Source: Elmis aenea (Eukaryota; Arthropoda; Insecta; Coleoptera; Elmidae). From it: a stretch of DNA of 64,000 bases. Shown here one piece after another: positions 23,326 through 35,673 of this stretch. Each line of letters begins with the position of its first letter. The stretch's first letter is position 1. The notes under the pieces were generated by a model, which made no database searches, had not been told where the DNA came from, and saw only the letters and a program-made list of their open reading frames with translations. A program made the position numbers and the translations under genes. Where the stretch lies: NCBI GenBank assembly GCA_947652605.1, contig OX393577.1, positions 18,355,466 through 18,419,465 of the forward strand. Reading direction: 5' to 3'.

Positions 23326-24238
23326 AAACCTAGATAATAGATATGATATCCCCCTTAAATATCTTTTCATTTATTTGCGAGTACCTATAACGGTTTAAAT
23401 TTAAATTTTGTAATTACTGATTTACAGTGTTCTAACTCAGCGATATATCGAGATATTCATATATCGCCCAACCTTACCGTTTAATACACAACTTAATATG
23501 TCACGGGAGAATTATCTTTGTATATGATGGTGGTTTTTCTTTCAATATGCGGATAATTTAAACGTTGAGAATCACTGTATTTAGCTCAACACATATTTCA
23601 ACATAAACAACATGGGTAACTCAAAAACCAGAACAGATTTCTATTCTGTAATAAAACAATTTTTCAAATTAAATTGTTTAACTTTCAATAAATATTGGTG
23701 ATTTGACGCTAAAATTAAATCTACAAACATTTATTTCTTCGGAAGAACACCAGTTTTTCGACATCATAATGAGCTTTCAATTTCTGCTAATTTTAAGTAT
23801 TTCAAACATTCTTTCGTTTAATTATAAGCACTCGATATTTTATACAATCCGAATCGATATCTAACAAATTAAGTTGAAGTGGTATTAGTTTTTTACTACT
23901 CACGATAATCCAAAAGTCACTTCATTATAACGGTAGATAACCAAAGTTTAGTGTTAGAAACCGCAAATTTAGACAAGAAATCGACTTTAATTATTGAAAA
24001 ATACTCAAAATGTACAATTCCAACAACTTTTTATTCGTCATTTGAAACGCTGATTTTTTTCAAAATTTAAAAAGTGTACCTACTGAAAATATCGTTAATA
24101 AAATTTCAAAATTGATTTTTTAATTTGTGTGTAGGGTGCTTTTATAAGCACTATTTTGAAATCTCGACTGTTACTTAATGTTATTTTAAATTAAGCTCTT
24201 TAGAAAATGTTTTCAGTGTTTTAAAAAATCTCTCTATA

Positions 24239-25004
24239 CAGCGTCATTCAAAAAGTCTGCAACACATGGAAAAGTTTTTTATTATTGATTTCTCAGATAA
24301 TTTTATTCTTGGTGAAAGTTGGTGCATGGTCCCATGGTCTAAAACTAATTTTAAGATAAAAAAAGTTCAATAAAAAGTCATAGGACACTAGAATTTAGCG
24401 ATTTTTGATTCGTAAGTAGAGTGCCCTTAGTTTAAGAGATACAAAAAAAATTATGGTACAGTTATTTAAAACCTAAGAATAAGGCTAAATATAAATTTTG
24501 ACGGTCAAATTTTAATTTTAATTTATTAAGAAATTTTAAAAAAATTCAAAAATCGCTAAAATCTAGTGTCCTATAACTTTTTATAAAAACTTTTTTTTAT
24601 CTTAAAATTAATTTTAGACCATGCACCAACTGTTATCAAGAATAAAATTTTCTGAAAAATCGATAATTACAAACTTCCATTTGTTGCAGACTTTTTGAAT
24701 GTTAAGATGTCTTAAAAAATAAAAAATTAGAATTAGACCGTCAAAATTTAAATCTAGCCATACTTTTAGATTCTAGACAACTCCTTCTGATAATTTTTTT
24801 TTGTATCTCTTAAAATAAGGGCACTTTACCCTTGCGAATATTTCAAAAATCGCTAAAATCCAGTGACATTTTATTGAACTTTTTTTCATCTTACCTATAA
24901 TATCAGTTTTACACCATGCACCTATTTTCATTAAGAATAAAATTTTCTGAGAAATTAATAATAAAAAACTTTTTCATTTGTTGCAGACTTTCTGAATGAC
25001 GCTG
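24239..25004. mobile_element. TA-flanked MITE, ends CAGCGTCATTCAAAAAG
   Basis: A 766-bp element with TA at 24237-24238 and 25005-25006. The left end CAGCGTCATTCAAAAAGTCT pairs with the inverse of the right end AGACTTTCTGAATGACGCTG. An internal copy of the inner terminal motif (TTGTTGCAGACTTTTTGAATG, about 24681-24700) suggests an internal duplication. Truncated relatives lie at about 27660-27815, 33085-33175 and 34936-35010. Confidence 0.85.
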
Positions 25005-25794
25005 TAGATGCAACGAATTTGAAATTGTTATTTAAGTTTACAGATGTTTAAAATTAGTAAACATACAAACTCTGTATGCAATAGCAGTTTAGCAAAATAG
25101 ATGTTACTGAGAGCTGCGTTAACATATCGAAGTAGCAATTTAATTAGATTATGCAGCTGTAAAACTTCAGAGCTATATTATTTAAACCACAACAAGGCCA
25201 GGCAATGAGTTCTTCTTGATTTATCCAAGAAATATCATTCAGGAACATATTTATTTAAATTCATTGTATAAACGTTAAAATGTCTGGTATACATAATTAT
25301 AGTACTGCAACGGCAAATTTATTGTGATGTTTCAGGTTTGCCAACACAAACAAAACTATATTTCAGTTACGTTGCTACCACCAACTTTCGATATATCTCA
25401 AAAATGTTATTTCGGCTTCAAATCCAACAAGTTTTACAACCTCATTATACCACTATACCGAAATTTTAATTTATAAAATTCATCTTAAAAAAACAACAAT
25501 TGTTAATTTAAATATTTAAAACATACATCACACTTGTTGATTTATTATAGTTTATAGTAAACGCAGAAAATATTTTAGTTATAGATCTACACCATACATA
25601 ATTCTGTACATAAAATACTGAGTCATGTCAAATAAATTCAGTAAAACACTATGCAACTTTCAAGTAAATGCACTTTTATTTTATTGCAATATTGTTCTAA
25701 ATTATCAAATTATATGCAAAGTTGTTCCTTTACTGCAGGCAAACTAATTAATGTCATTTTGGCAAATAATATTGTACGCAGGTTTAAGGTTTTA

Positions 25795-26181
25795 AGCCCG
25801 TGTGACACGATGAAAGATTTTGTATAGAAATTTGTACCAAATATTAACCAGAAAATCTTATATCGTGTCACACAGGTTTCTCGAACAAAATTCTGTATAG
25901 TTTCTTGCATATACAAGCGTTTCACGCAGTTTCTTGTACAATAGAGCGTGTTCTATTTGCAAGCAAGTTTTGATACAGAAACTGCGTGCTACAGATGCGC
26001 ATTCAGTTCGTGAATAATGGCGACTAACACCTGATTTTGAACATCTGCATCATAAAATTGTATCAGTGTCAAACACAGTTTTAAAAGAACGGAGTTCTGT
26101 ACTGAAATCTGTACAAGAAAAATAATACAAGATATTTTGTATTAAATTTTGTACAGAAATTTGCACCGTGTCACACGGGCT
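25795..26181. mobile_element. PIF/Harbinger-like MITE, TSD TTA
   Basis: A 387-bp element with ends AGCCCGTGTGACACG and CGTGTCACACGGGCT, flanked by TTA at 25792-25794 and 26182-26184. The 3-bp TTA duplication and GC-rich ends are typical of PIF/Harbinger MITEs. Internal GTACAGAA and TTCTTGTA motifs recur in both orientations. A truncated copy begins at 32808. Confidence 0.8.
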
Positions 26182-26184
26182 TTA

Positions 26185-27655
26185 CTAATAAGATATCGAC
26201 AAATGCGTTGGGTATAAGGAAGAAATTCTGCTCTATCAGTACAAAATAAGCTTGTGCTATACAAGCAGTTATTAAAACCAGGGTGGACGTGTAGTGTAGT
26301 ACCAAAAAAGGCAACATTAAAATAATCCAAACTTTTCAAAACTAAGTATTAAGGAACATCGTAGATGCACCGTGGTACATTAGAAATGACAAAAAAGATT
26401 TTATATGTAACTTATTGATATCAGCCTTTTAACGATTCTCACACCAAAATTACAGGAGAACATTTTAAAAAGTATTTCACACATAACATTTTATCTAAAC
26501 ATGAAATAAAACCGTCGTGTCGACCACTTGTTTATAAAAGTTATTACATTTCTAAACTTTACAGCTGATAAATAACGTGAACAAGTATAATTCAAACACA
26601 TACGATATTAACCAACGGACATAAATAAATACGATAACAGAATTATGGCATTAAAGAGGTGCTAAACTGATTATGTTATCTCTTTTACTCTTAGCATAAA
26701 TTTTTTTCGCACGGGATGTTTGTAACATCAGATTTTATATCGATAAGTTACATAGTAAAACAAAATTCGGCGTTATCTACTAATATAAGAGTTATCAATT
26801 CGATTAAAATATATATGTCAAATTCAATGTAAATTTCTATTCACGTAAAAAAATAAAGATAGGTAAAGTTAAACAAAATATTAATTCCAAATTTTTATTG
26901 CTGTATTTAAAATGTGTAACGAATAATCAAGTGTCCTAATCACAACCTCACGAAAAAAAGTTGTTGAAATGTCACATAAAACGAACATGTCCACGTATTT
27001 AACCTTTAAACTGAATACCATTCAAATACCAAGTGTTATAGGCTTAAGATAAATAAGGCTAGCCGTGTATCAAGACTAGTTTTAAGATTCTCGTCTCTTT
27101 CTCTCTTTTTGCAACTTTTTGAATACAAAAATTAATGTTTAAAAAATTGGAATTTAACGTTAAATTTCATATTAAGTCATATTTTTCATTTATAATAGCA
27201 TATTTTACCACAAGTGAGGTGAAAATCTCTACGAAATTAAAATTATATTATAGAACGAACGTTAATGTAAATGAACCAAATGGCAATTATTATGTGTACA
27301 GTTTTAATTAATCATCTCATTCCCATAGCGACACCACCACACTGACATTGACATAAATATATTTAATATTAATTTTTGTATCACCTTTAGGCTTTTGTGT
27401 AAAATGCTACATTAATTTTAAATTATTTGATAAGAATATTATTGCAATTTTAGTTTATTATGAAATTAAAGCTAAAAAAAACGTAAATTTTACAATTTGA
27501 TTTTGACATTGACATTATTTTCGCCACTAGAGACGAAAGCAAAACTTTCATGTAGGGTAGGCAGTGGGAAAATTACAACTTTCCTATACATGAGAAGGAA
27601 AACCATTTTTTCCTATGAACTTTTTTGTAACTTCTAACTCTTATCTCTTCCGAAT
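26185..27655. other. No gene seen; AT-rich DNA
   Basis: I found no protein-like frame, no terminal repeats with duplications and no RNA gene. Confidence 0.4.
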
Positions 27656-27659
27656 AATT

Positions 27660-27815
27660 TTGAAATCGCTAAATATAGTGTCATGAATTTTTAATAAACT
27701 TTTTTATCTTAAAATTAATTTTGCAGTATGCACCACTTTTATCAAAAGTAAATTTTTTTGAGAAACCGTTACTACAAAACTTTTCCATCCATTGCAGACT
27801 TTTTAAATGGCTTCA
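27660..27815. repeat. Truncated relative of the 24239-25004 TA-MITE
   Basis: AAATCGCTAAATATAGTGTC, TTATCTTAAAATTAATTTT, ATGCACCA and CATTGCAGACTTTTTAAATG occur in the same order as in the full element. Both termini are lost. Confidence 0.7.
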
Positions 27816-28449
27816 AATATCGTCTTTCAAGATTTTTTTTGTTGGCTTCATTTTTGTTTTCGTTGAGCGTTTAAAACTTGTATTTCCCTAACAATTATAC
27901 ATCGCCACAACATTAATTTGTTTTTTGTGCGATCGTACTAGAAACAGCTGTTTGACGGACGCGTTAGCAGCCATAAAGTACTGCATTACTCGCGTTACTC
28001 TTAGCAACGGCCTAAAAAGTACTTTTCCGGCCGTTACCCTTAGCAACGGCCTGAAAAGTAACTTTTTCAGCAGCTACAGCGTACGAAATAGTTATTTATG
28101 TATCAAGGCCAAAAAGTGTAACTTTTTCGGCCGCGTCTGACAAGGCCGAAAAAGTACGTTTTGGCCGAGGTGCATATTACATTTTTTGTGCGATCGAATT
28201 AAAAACAATTTAAATTTTTAGTAATTTTCAAAATTATAGGTTAGAAACTACGTGACATTCTGTCACTGACAGATAACGGCGTATGTACTGCATTACCGGC
28301 CCTCTCCTTAGCAACGGCCGTAAAAGTTACTTTTTCGGCCGTTGCTAAGGGTAACGGCCTGAAAAGTAACTTTTCCGACGACCACTATGTAAAGCGAGTA
28401 ATTTCGCACGACTTACTACGACTGAAAATGACAAATTGCGCATGACACT

Positions 28450-28487
28450 GGAAATTGTGTGCAAAGTGCACTTTGCACACAATTTCC
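28450..28487. repeat. Perfect 38-bp palindrome with an adjacent third half-copy
   Basis: GGAAATTGTGTGCAAAGTG is followed immediately by its exact reverse complement. The second half-arm CACTTTGCACACAATTTCC is then nearly repeated in direct orientation at 28490-28508. It could extrude as a cruciform with no loop. Confidence 0.95.
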
Positions 28488-28645
28488 TGCACTTTGCACA
28501 CAATTTCCGCTACTTTACACACGCTTAACACGCTGTCAAGCAAATCTAACCTCACAAGTGTCAAGTGTCACCAACGTAAAAAAAATTATTTTCACAACTT
28601 TTTTGCAGAATTAATGATTGTGTCTAACTGGTCGTCGGAAAAGCA

Positions 28646-28774
28646 TAGTGTACAACACGTGCTGAAAGAATATTTTAAACTCGTATGACTGAGCCACGAG
28701 CCGTTAGGCGAGTGGCTCAACTGTCATACTCGTGTGAAATATTCAACTTTCAGCACTAGTTGTACAATATACTA
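28646..28774. repeat. About 129-bp imperfect hairpin
   Basis: The arms run from TAGTGTACAAC (28646) to GAGCCAC and back from GTGGCTCA to GTTGTACAATATACTA (28774), with a roughly 14-base loop around GAGCCGTTAGGCGA. A few mismatches and short gaps occur. It sits between arms Q and P' of the surrounding structure. Confidence 0.85.
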
Positions 28775-28942
28775 TTTACGGCCGTTGCTAAGGATAGGGC
28801 CGATAATGCAGTACTTTATGGTTTCTAACGCGTCCGTCAAACAGCTGTTTCTAGTACGATCGCACAAAAAAGTATATTTGCATTAAAGCTAACAGTATAC
28901 GCCATCATCTGTCAGTGACAGAATGTCACGTAGTTTCTAACC

Positions 28943-29224
28943 CAGGGATGCGCAAACTAGGGGGGCGCGCCCCTATTTGGGGGCGCGCCCCTATTTGGGG
29001 GCGCAATGACAGCCATGATATAATTTTTGAAGAAAATGTTTAGTTTTTTTCACATTTTATATAATTTTTCTGTTGACAATGTTGTATTTCTGTAATATTT
29101 CGTATCGGTTGATCTAAAATTATTGATGCCTGCTAACTTTAAAGCCACACAAAAAATTGCGGGGGCGCAAGTTGACATGCTGAAAAAAATGGGGGCGTGG
29201 CATGAAAAGTTTGCGCACCCCTGA
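28943..29224. mobile_element. hAT-type MITE, TSD TTCTAACC, inserted in arm Q'
   Basis: It starts CAGGGATGCGCAAACTAG and ends AGTTTGCGCACCCCTG (plus one A before the duplication). Identical TTCTAACC lies at 28935-28942 and 29225-29232. The uninterrupted target is visible in inverted arm Q at about 28245, which confirms the borders. A 20-bp GGGGGCGCGCCCCTATTT-type unit is tandemly duplicated just inside the left end. Confidence 0.88.
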
Positions 29225-29966
29225 TTCTAACCTATATTTTTGAAAAATACTAAAAATTTAAATTGTTTTTAATTCGATCGCACAAAAAATGTAATATACA
29301 CATCGGCCAAAACGTACTTTTTGGCCTTGATACATAAATAACTATATTGTGCGCCTACCTGTCAGATATTCTCGACTTTTTAATACGAACGGCATATCAT
29401 TTCCATCGAAAACAAAATTTATTAACTCGATTCTCGCATTGCCCGCAACCAGGATTCTTTACAGCACTTTTTCACAAAAGCAAACCACCAGTTTATAAGT
29501 ACAATGTACTTATTTATGATAATAAAAACGGACACAAAAATGTTTTAGCAAAAGTATTCATAACTAAATCAACACGTGCTTCATTAATTAACATTATGCA
29601 AGCAAAACTGTAAATGATTACAGGAACAACAAATATGTTTTGATGCGTCAACATTGAAACATTGCCACGATAAACTTTTTGTCTTTTAGGATAAAGCAAT
29701 GATATCGAATGACCTGTAAGGTTTTGAAATGCTTAAAGCCCACCCAAAGAATTATACGCCACCTAAGAACTCCGCACCAAAAAGGTTACAGAAATTAGAT
29801 AAAATTTTGACAAGATACGCAATACCGTAAGTTTTGAAACATTTGAAGATACAATGATAACGTTGGAACAAATTGCTCCCGATAAAACAAAAAATTGTGA
29901 CACAAAACCATAAACTGCTATGTATTACTATAAAGCTTCAGACAAATAAAAAGAAGGTAAAAAAAG

Positions 29967-30276
29967 CAGGGGTTTGGAGCAGTCCAATTTTTTAATTGCT
30001 CCGCTCCGACATCAATCTGCTTGCTCCAGCTCCAGCTCCGCTCCATGCTCGGATTTGTGTAAACGGGTCAAAAATTACAATGTTTGACCCTGACAAAAGT
30101 TAAATAAATGTTTGTAAGAATAAATTATTGATCTTCAAATGCTGAAAAAATTAAAAAAAAGTTTTTTTTTTTAAATTTTATAATAAACTGTAGCAGTGGA
30201 GCAATCAAAATTATTTGCTCCGGACTCCGCTTCCAGCTCCGGGAAAAAACCCATTGCTCCACTGCTCCGTCCCTTG
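29967..30276. mobile_element. hAT-type MITE rich in GCTCCG, poly(A)-like TSD
   Basis: A 310-bp element starting CAGGGGTTTGGAGCAG and ending CACTGCTCCGTCCCTTG. CAGCTCC/GCTCCG motifs are repeated near both ends. The flanks AAAAAAAG and AAAAAAAA are compatible with an 8-bp duplication, but low complexity makes this weak. Confidence 0.7.
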
Positions 30277-31304
30277 AAAAAAAAGGACTCTGCTTACCAT
30301 TACAAATAGGTATAGTATTTTCATATTTAAACATTTTACTTGCAATTTCTTTTAAAAACATTAATATTTAATTTGAAAATGGCATAGTGATGGATTTGCT
30401 TCCCTATAATACTCTCAATTTACGACAGTTATTATAAAAATTTGAAACAAAGTGAAATGTCCGAAGACTTCATCACTCATATTAATCACAATGTTTCAAT
30501 ACATGAATAGACTTGTATATGATACACGTTAAAGAAATTACTTATATTTCAAAATGAACTGATAAATTTACTTACGTATGTATTTTATAAATATAAAAGA
30601 TAATGGAAATATACTTAAATTTCTTATATTACATAATTTACTAATCAATTTTGACGAACTGACTGATGTCTTGCAATTTGTCTAGTTTTTTGCAAAATAT
30701 AATATAACATACAATAACGTAAGTAATTTTTATTTAAACCTTCATATCAATTTTTTAACCTTTTCAGAATACTTTCTGCAAACGTTGTGTGTTATCTCTA
30801 CTGGTAAATGCAATTATTATAGTAATAGCATTGTAATGACAGTATTTATAAAGCTGTATCGTAGTTTTAAATTATACATGTAGAAAAACAAACTTATTTA
30901 ACGTATTTTAACTATCAAAGCACATTTCTGACTATTACTTTACTAGCAACTGTACACAATTTCTGTAACAGTTGCTTAAAAATAATTTTGATAAACCTAA
31001 ACAATATCTAGAACCATTAAGCAGAGCTACAAAATAAAACTTCAACTTCTTTTTATTCTTTATGACTTCACTAAATTTTAAATATCACAAACACCATAAA
31101 ATTTACCTGTTTTTATAGAAGCAAGACTACTGAATATTCCGATTCTAAATGGGCAATTTGTTTACAATGATTCTACGTCCTGAGCGACCTTAAGATTTTT
31201 ATTGTACATAACACAATAAAAAATAACTAACCTATCACATCTGGAGTTTGTGCTCTAAACACCAACAATCTGCAATTATGTTTAAAAGAGTGATAGATCT
31301 ATTC
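30277..31304. other. No gene seen; AT-rich DNA
   Basis: No protein-like frame or structured repeat was found. Confidence 0.35.
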
Positions 31305-31312
31305 ATCTAAAT

Positions 31313-32480
31313 CAGAGGTTCCCAATCTTTTTAAGATGTTGTACCGGTATGTAGTAGACAATATGGTGGCGTACCAGTAGGTAATTTTTTTTGGAAAAAC
31401 GAGTCCTAAAAAAATGCCTTAAATTCTTAAGTGATGACCTTTTTGTCGCTTGTCTCTCTCAAAAATTTTGTCGAGCAAAAAAAATATTAATCCTACAATA
31501 AAACTTTTCTAAATTTCCAACAATTTTAGGTAAATATTTTGGAAACATAGAATGCAATGCTATATGTACAATTGAGTAATTGGGTGCAAAAAGGGCACTT
31601 CTCAGCAAACGTCAATTTGAGATATGGCGTTCTAAACTTTTAACTTGAGAGGAAACTGTAAATTCTTATTCCTTTATAATGGCAGCAGTGAATTAAAGAT
31701 TCTTAATATATGGTTATACAGTTTATCTTATGGGTAAGACCCCCATCTGATTTTAAATATATTAATATTGATGTAACAGTTAACATGTTAAGTGCCTTTT
31801 TTGAATAAAATGTCTAAAGCAGGGTTTTAACAATTTGATTAGTAGTTTATACTTTATATTTATATAACAGTAAAAATAGCAGAACTACGACACCGTTGGT
31901 ACATAAAGTAAAGTCCATTCTATATAAAACAACACTTTACTAAAAAAGGGCATTTTTCGAGAAGTGCCCTTTTGCACCCAACTACTCAATTGTAATAAAA
32001 TCCTGGGATACCAACATGAACTTGATTATTTTATATTCGGTCTGAAATTAGCGGGCATTAATCATTTTCGATCACCCGATATAAGCCGATAATTATTTTA
32101 AATGTACATATGTGTCTACAAATCTATCACCATCTTCTTCTACACACATGTGATTTTATGACTGTTTTTACGTGTGCTTATGACTGATTTTATGTCACGT
32201 TGTTACCTACCACCGTAGAAAGAGAAAGTAATCGGATTGAATACGCTCGGGTTTGGCGGTGTATTGTATCAAAAATATACATATTTTACGCAAAATATTG
32301 TTTTCATTATTATTTCAGCCAATGTCAATGTCATAAAAGTTGCTAAATGCCTTAAGGCAGCTTGCACATAACATAGATGCTATATAAAAAAATATTATTA
32401 TTTCATTTACTTATCGCGTACCGGTAGCTCGACATTCGCGTACCGGGACCGGTACGCGTACCACAGTTTGGGAAAGCCTG
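31313..32480. mobile_element. hAT-type element, perfect 8-bp TSD ATCTAAAT
   Basis: A 1168-bp element with ends CAGAGGTTCCCAATC and GTTTGGGAAAGCCTG. Identical ATCTAAAT lies at 31305-31312 and 32481-32488. GTACCGG/CCGGTAC motifs cluster near both ends. A 424-bp TA-MITE is nested inside. No transposase frame is visible. Confidence 0.9.
31569..31992. mobile_element. TA-flanked MITE nested in the 31313-32480 hAT element
   Basis: The ends are CAATTGAGTAATTGGGTGCA and TGCACCCAACTACTCAATTG, followed inward by AAAGGGCACTTCTC on both sides. TA lies at 31567-31568 and 31993-31994. The terminal inverted repeats exceed 35 bp with few mismatches. Confidence 0.85.
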
Positions 32481-32807
32481 ATCTAAATCATTAATTTGTA
32501 TTTTACAAAAGTTGGTTCTATAAAACGTGACAGATTGGAGACTGCATGACATCGTGACCCGTATGTTAAGCAATGTTTTGATAACTGATGGACTTTCGAC
32601 TTGACACGTCAGAATTAAGAAGAGAATCCAGACGACAAGGAGAGCTAAGTTTAATACCGTTTACAAATAAATCGCCTACTTAAAAAATCCTAAAAATTGG
32701 TGCGAATAGTTAAAACATTGAACAAAAAATTCTGCACTAGACGAGACAATTATAAAGTCTCTTAAGAAATGTGGTATAAGCAATGGGTTGAATAGTATCG
32801 TGTTCTA

Positions 32808-32985
32808 AGGCCCGTGTGACACGATGAAAGATTTTGTACCAAATATTATACAGAAAATCTTATATCGTGTCATACAGGTTTCTCGTACAAAATTCTGTAT
32901 AGTTTCTTGCATGTACACGCCTTCCATGCAATTTCTTGTACAGAAAATACCATAGAGCTTGTTCTATTTGCATGCAAGTTTTGAT
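32808..32985. repeat. Truncated copy of the 25795-26181 PIF/Harbinger-like MITE
   Basis: It begins AGGCCCGTGTGACACGATGA and follows the full copy through AAATCTTATATCGTGTCA and GCAAGTTTTGATA, then diverges. The right terminus is absent. Confidence 0.75.
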
Positions 32986-33084
32986 ATCTGAAATTCAAAA
33001 ATGCGCCTAAAATCTAAATTTTAATTATAATTCCAAAAATCACTCTTAGTAATTTCAACGTTCAAAAAACGAAAAACAAATATA

Positions 33085-33175
33085 AAAAGTTTGTATTATT
33101 GACTTGTCAAAAACATATCTTTTTATTGAAAGTTGATGCATGGTCCAAAACCAATTTTAAGATGACAAAAAAACT
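33085..33175. repeat. Fragment of the 24239-25004 TA-MITE family
   Basis: TTTTATTGAAAGTTGATGCA, TGGTCCAAAACCAATTTTAA and GATGAC reproduce the sub-terminal part of the full element; both ends are lost. Confidence 0.55.
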
Positions 33176-33199
33176 AACTTTACAAATCTTTACAGGAGT

Positions 33200-34930
33200 A
33201 AATTGCCTTTATTTGACAAATAAGTTCAGTTTAGAAATTCACTGTAAATACGAAATTAAATGAAATTTAAAAATATTGAGGCAAGTTTAGCGTTATTACT
33301 ACATATTCAATTGCGTTTTTTATTTATAAGGACTTAAATTAAAACGGTCGACTATTGTGGTTACCAGTATACTCTATAAATACTTTGAATTTGGTTCACT
33401 GTTTACACAAACAATAACCAAGAGATAATGACCGGCTCTATAAAAATAAAGTAAAAAGAATAACACAGGCAACTCATGAAGTTAACTATAATATGCGATA
33501 ATTTTGCTAAATAAATATTTGACTGAAAACAATTAGGCAGTAAAAATAAACTAATATGAAACATTGTCAAAGACGTCCTACTTACGACTTTAGCTACCTA
33601 TATACTATACAATCAAAACTTTTTACGGCTAAATGATGTAATTTTCACTAACATTTGCACACTAATAATTATTATTACATCCGGATCAAGCAAAGCCCTG
33701 TATTAATTATGCACATGGCAACATGGCAAACAAAACTTCCATTATAATTGTCAGAATTCACATGGAAGTGTGAAATTTACTGAAATTTATCCAATCGTAT
33801 ATAACACCATTTTTGCGCCATTGGTGTCCATTTTTGGAATTACATTCGTCTAAAACAGCCGCCAACGAAAAACTATAAAAACATTACGTAGAATCGATGG
33901 AATTAACCAATCGCAAAATTAGAATAATAAAGTAAAGGGTAATATTATACACAAAAGCACTAAAAATAATTATACGGATGGAAAATAAAGTAATAATTTA
34001 TTTAAAACGTGTGCAGATAGAAATGTGTGCGTAGGCTACTTACATTTTTGAATTACTGTAAACATAAACCCCCTTTTGTGGTTAAAAAAACATGTAGTTA
34101 AAGTAAGGCAGGTGTTAATAAAAGATAATATCTTGGAACTTTCATACAAAAAGTAGATAATAAAAATCCGTTAGTTAACGACATAATTATAGCAACTCAA
34201 TTATTACAATCCAAGTTAGAAATTTAATATCAATAGTCCTGTTATGTTTCTATGTAAATATTTATGAATTTAAGCGTTGTTTTAATTATTGTTTGCACAA
34301 AAAAAACAGTTTATTGCAGATAAATATTCAGATACCATTCAAGAACCTTTCTAATATAATAAACACCGTAAAATCGATAACAAGAGAATTAGTGTAGCCT
34401 ATTCGTGTCGAGTATAAATCATCCAATCCACAGGGTTAGCTAGGAAACAATTTGTCATTTAGATTTTCGTTGTTTTAAAACTTAATCGATCTCACCCTTA
34501 CATCTTTTGTTCAAAAACAAATTGTACAATTATTACCAGTTCTATAGTTGTGTACCGAAAATTTTCTTAAAAATAAAAGCAATTTATTTAAATTTTTAAG
34601 GATAGATAAATTTCCTTATAGACCAAAATAATCATCTAAACCTTAAAAAAGGATTACTTGTAAGTTTTATGGCAGTAATCTGTTAAAAAAGTAGCCGAAA
34701 ATCAAATATTTTATAGGTAATTATTTTATTTTAAAAAATCGCTCGCAACTGTTATATACATTTAGTATTTAACAAAGATAATATTCAATTCTGTAGTAGT
34801 CTTTATAAAATTCTTCTCTCAAACATTTTCTTTAAGTGTACGTCGAACAAAACATACAAACCAAAATTTCGAATTGTTTTATAAACATACGTTTACTAAA
34901 AACTAAATTAATAGTACCACAAATTATTTT
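33200..34930. other. No gene seen; AT-rich DNA
   Basis: I found no protein-like frame, terminal repeat or RNA gene in this interval. Confidence 0.4.
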
Positions 34931-34935
34931 TAATA

Positions 34936-35515
34936 TTCTACAGCGTCATTCAAGAAGTATGCAACAAATAGAAAAGTTTTTTGTTTTCGATTTCTCAGAA
35001 AATTGTATTCTTGATACCGCAGACTGTCATTTGACATTTAATTAGTTGTTTTTTGTTTCTTTTTCATAGCTAGGTTGAAAAGTGATGGGTAAAATACGAC
35101 TTTTTTTTATTTTCTGCCTTATTTATAAAAAGAGATATAGCAAGTAATATCTCATTTAAAAGAGAAAAAAGCACATTTAACTATTCCATGGCCAACTTCG
35201 CGGCCCATAAGAAAACATGAAATTAGGGATAATATCTCGAAAATAGTAGGTGTTAAAAAAATCTAAAATAACAGTTATATTCTCCATTAAAAAGTACCTG
35301 TTCTAATGATTAAGACAAAAAAGGTACGAGAGAAAAAAGAAATTCGACATTTTCATATTTTTTGCTATAACATCTGAAGCACGAGGAATCTTGTACTTTT
35401 AAAAATTGATTGTGGCTCGTCTCATCCTTAGGAATAATTCATCTAATTTAAACAAACCTGTATCTCTTATAATAAGCGAAATCCCCATGCTGGAAATGTA
35501 ATCTGGGACACCCTG
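34936..35515. repeat. Chimaera: left end of the 24239-type MITE joined to a solo right arm of the ACAGGGTGTTCC foldback
   Basis: 34936-35010 matches the left 75 bp of the 24239 element (CAGCGTCATTCAAGAAG). From 35016 (GATACCGCAGACTG) to 35515 (GGGACACCCTG) it matches the right arm at 50310-50848. The expected TA after the end is CA. The junction implies insertion followed by deletion or recombination. Confidence 0.72.
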
Positions 35516-35673
35516 CATATGCTACTAAACAAAAACAAAAATGGAAATGGACTTTAAAACTCATCACAAACATTTTACTTCTGTCACTGAATTACCAGAA
35601 GTACAAAATAATCACACCAAATTTGTTTTTATTTAAAGGTGAGCTGTATTAGTTTATACGAAAATATTATTAC

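Larger units (their letters stand above)
21380..23476. mobile_element. Second-layer MITE with TAGGGGTGGGCGATAT ends
   Basis: The left end TAGGGGTGGGCGATA pairs with the reverse complement of the right end, TAAGGTTGGGCGATA, followed on both sides by ATCGATA/TATCG-rich sequence. The flanks TCGTTCAT and CCGTTTAA agree at 5 of 8 bases. That is only suggestive of an 8-bp duplication. Confidence 0.55.
21262..23577. mobile_element. Outer hAT-like MITE of a four-layer nest
   Basis: The left end CAGAGGTTCTCAGTC pairs with the reverse complement of the right end, CAGTGATTCTCAACG. The flanks GTTTTAGC (21254-21261) and TATTTAGC (23578-23585) agree at 6 of 8 bases, consistent with an old hAT insertion. 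Its own sequence is short; nearly all of the interval is later insertions. Confidence 0.6.
27918..29343. repeat. Interlocked inverted-repeat structure (P-Q-P'-Q') built from TTTTTTGTGCGATCG-type arms
   Basis: Arm P (27920-28010, with GTGCGATCGTACTAGAAAC) is inverted at 28779-28872. Arm Q (28090-28300, with GTGCGATCGAATTAAAAAC) is inverted at 28890-29343. The order P, Q, P', Q' is not that of a simple foldback, where Q' would precede P'. All arms share TTTTTTGTGCGATCG and CTTAGCAACGGCC. This suggests two related long-TIR elements whose ends overlap, or one element broken by an inversion. A hAT MITE interrupts Q'. I see no transposase. Confidence 0.8.
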
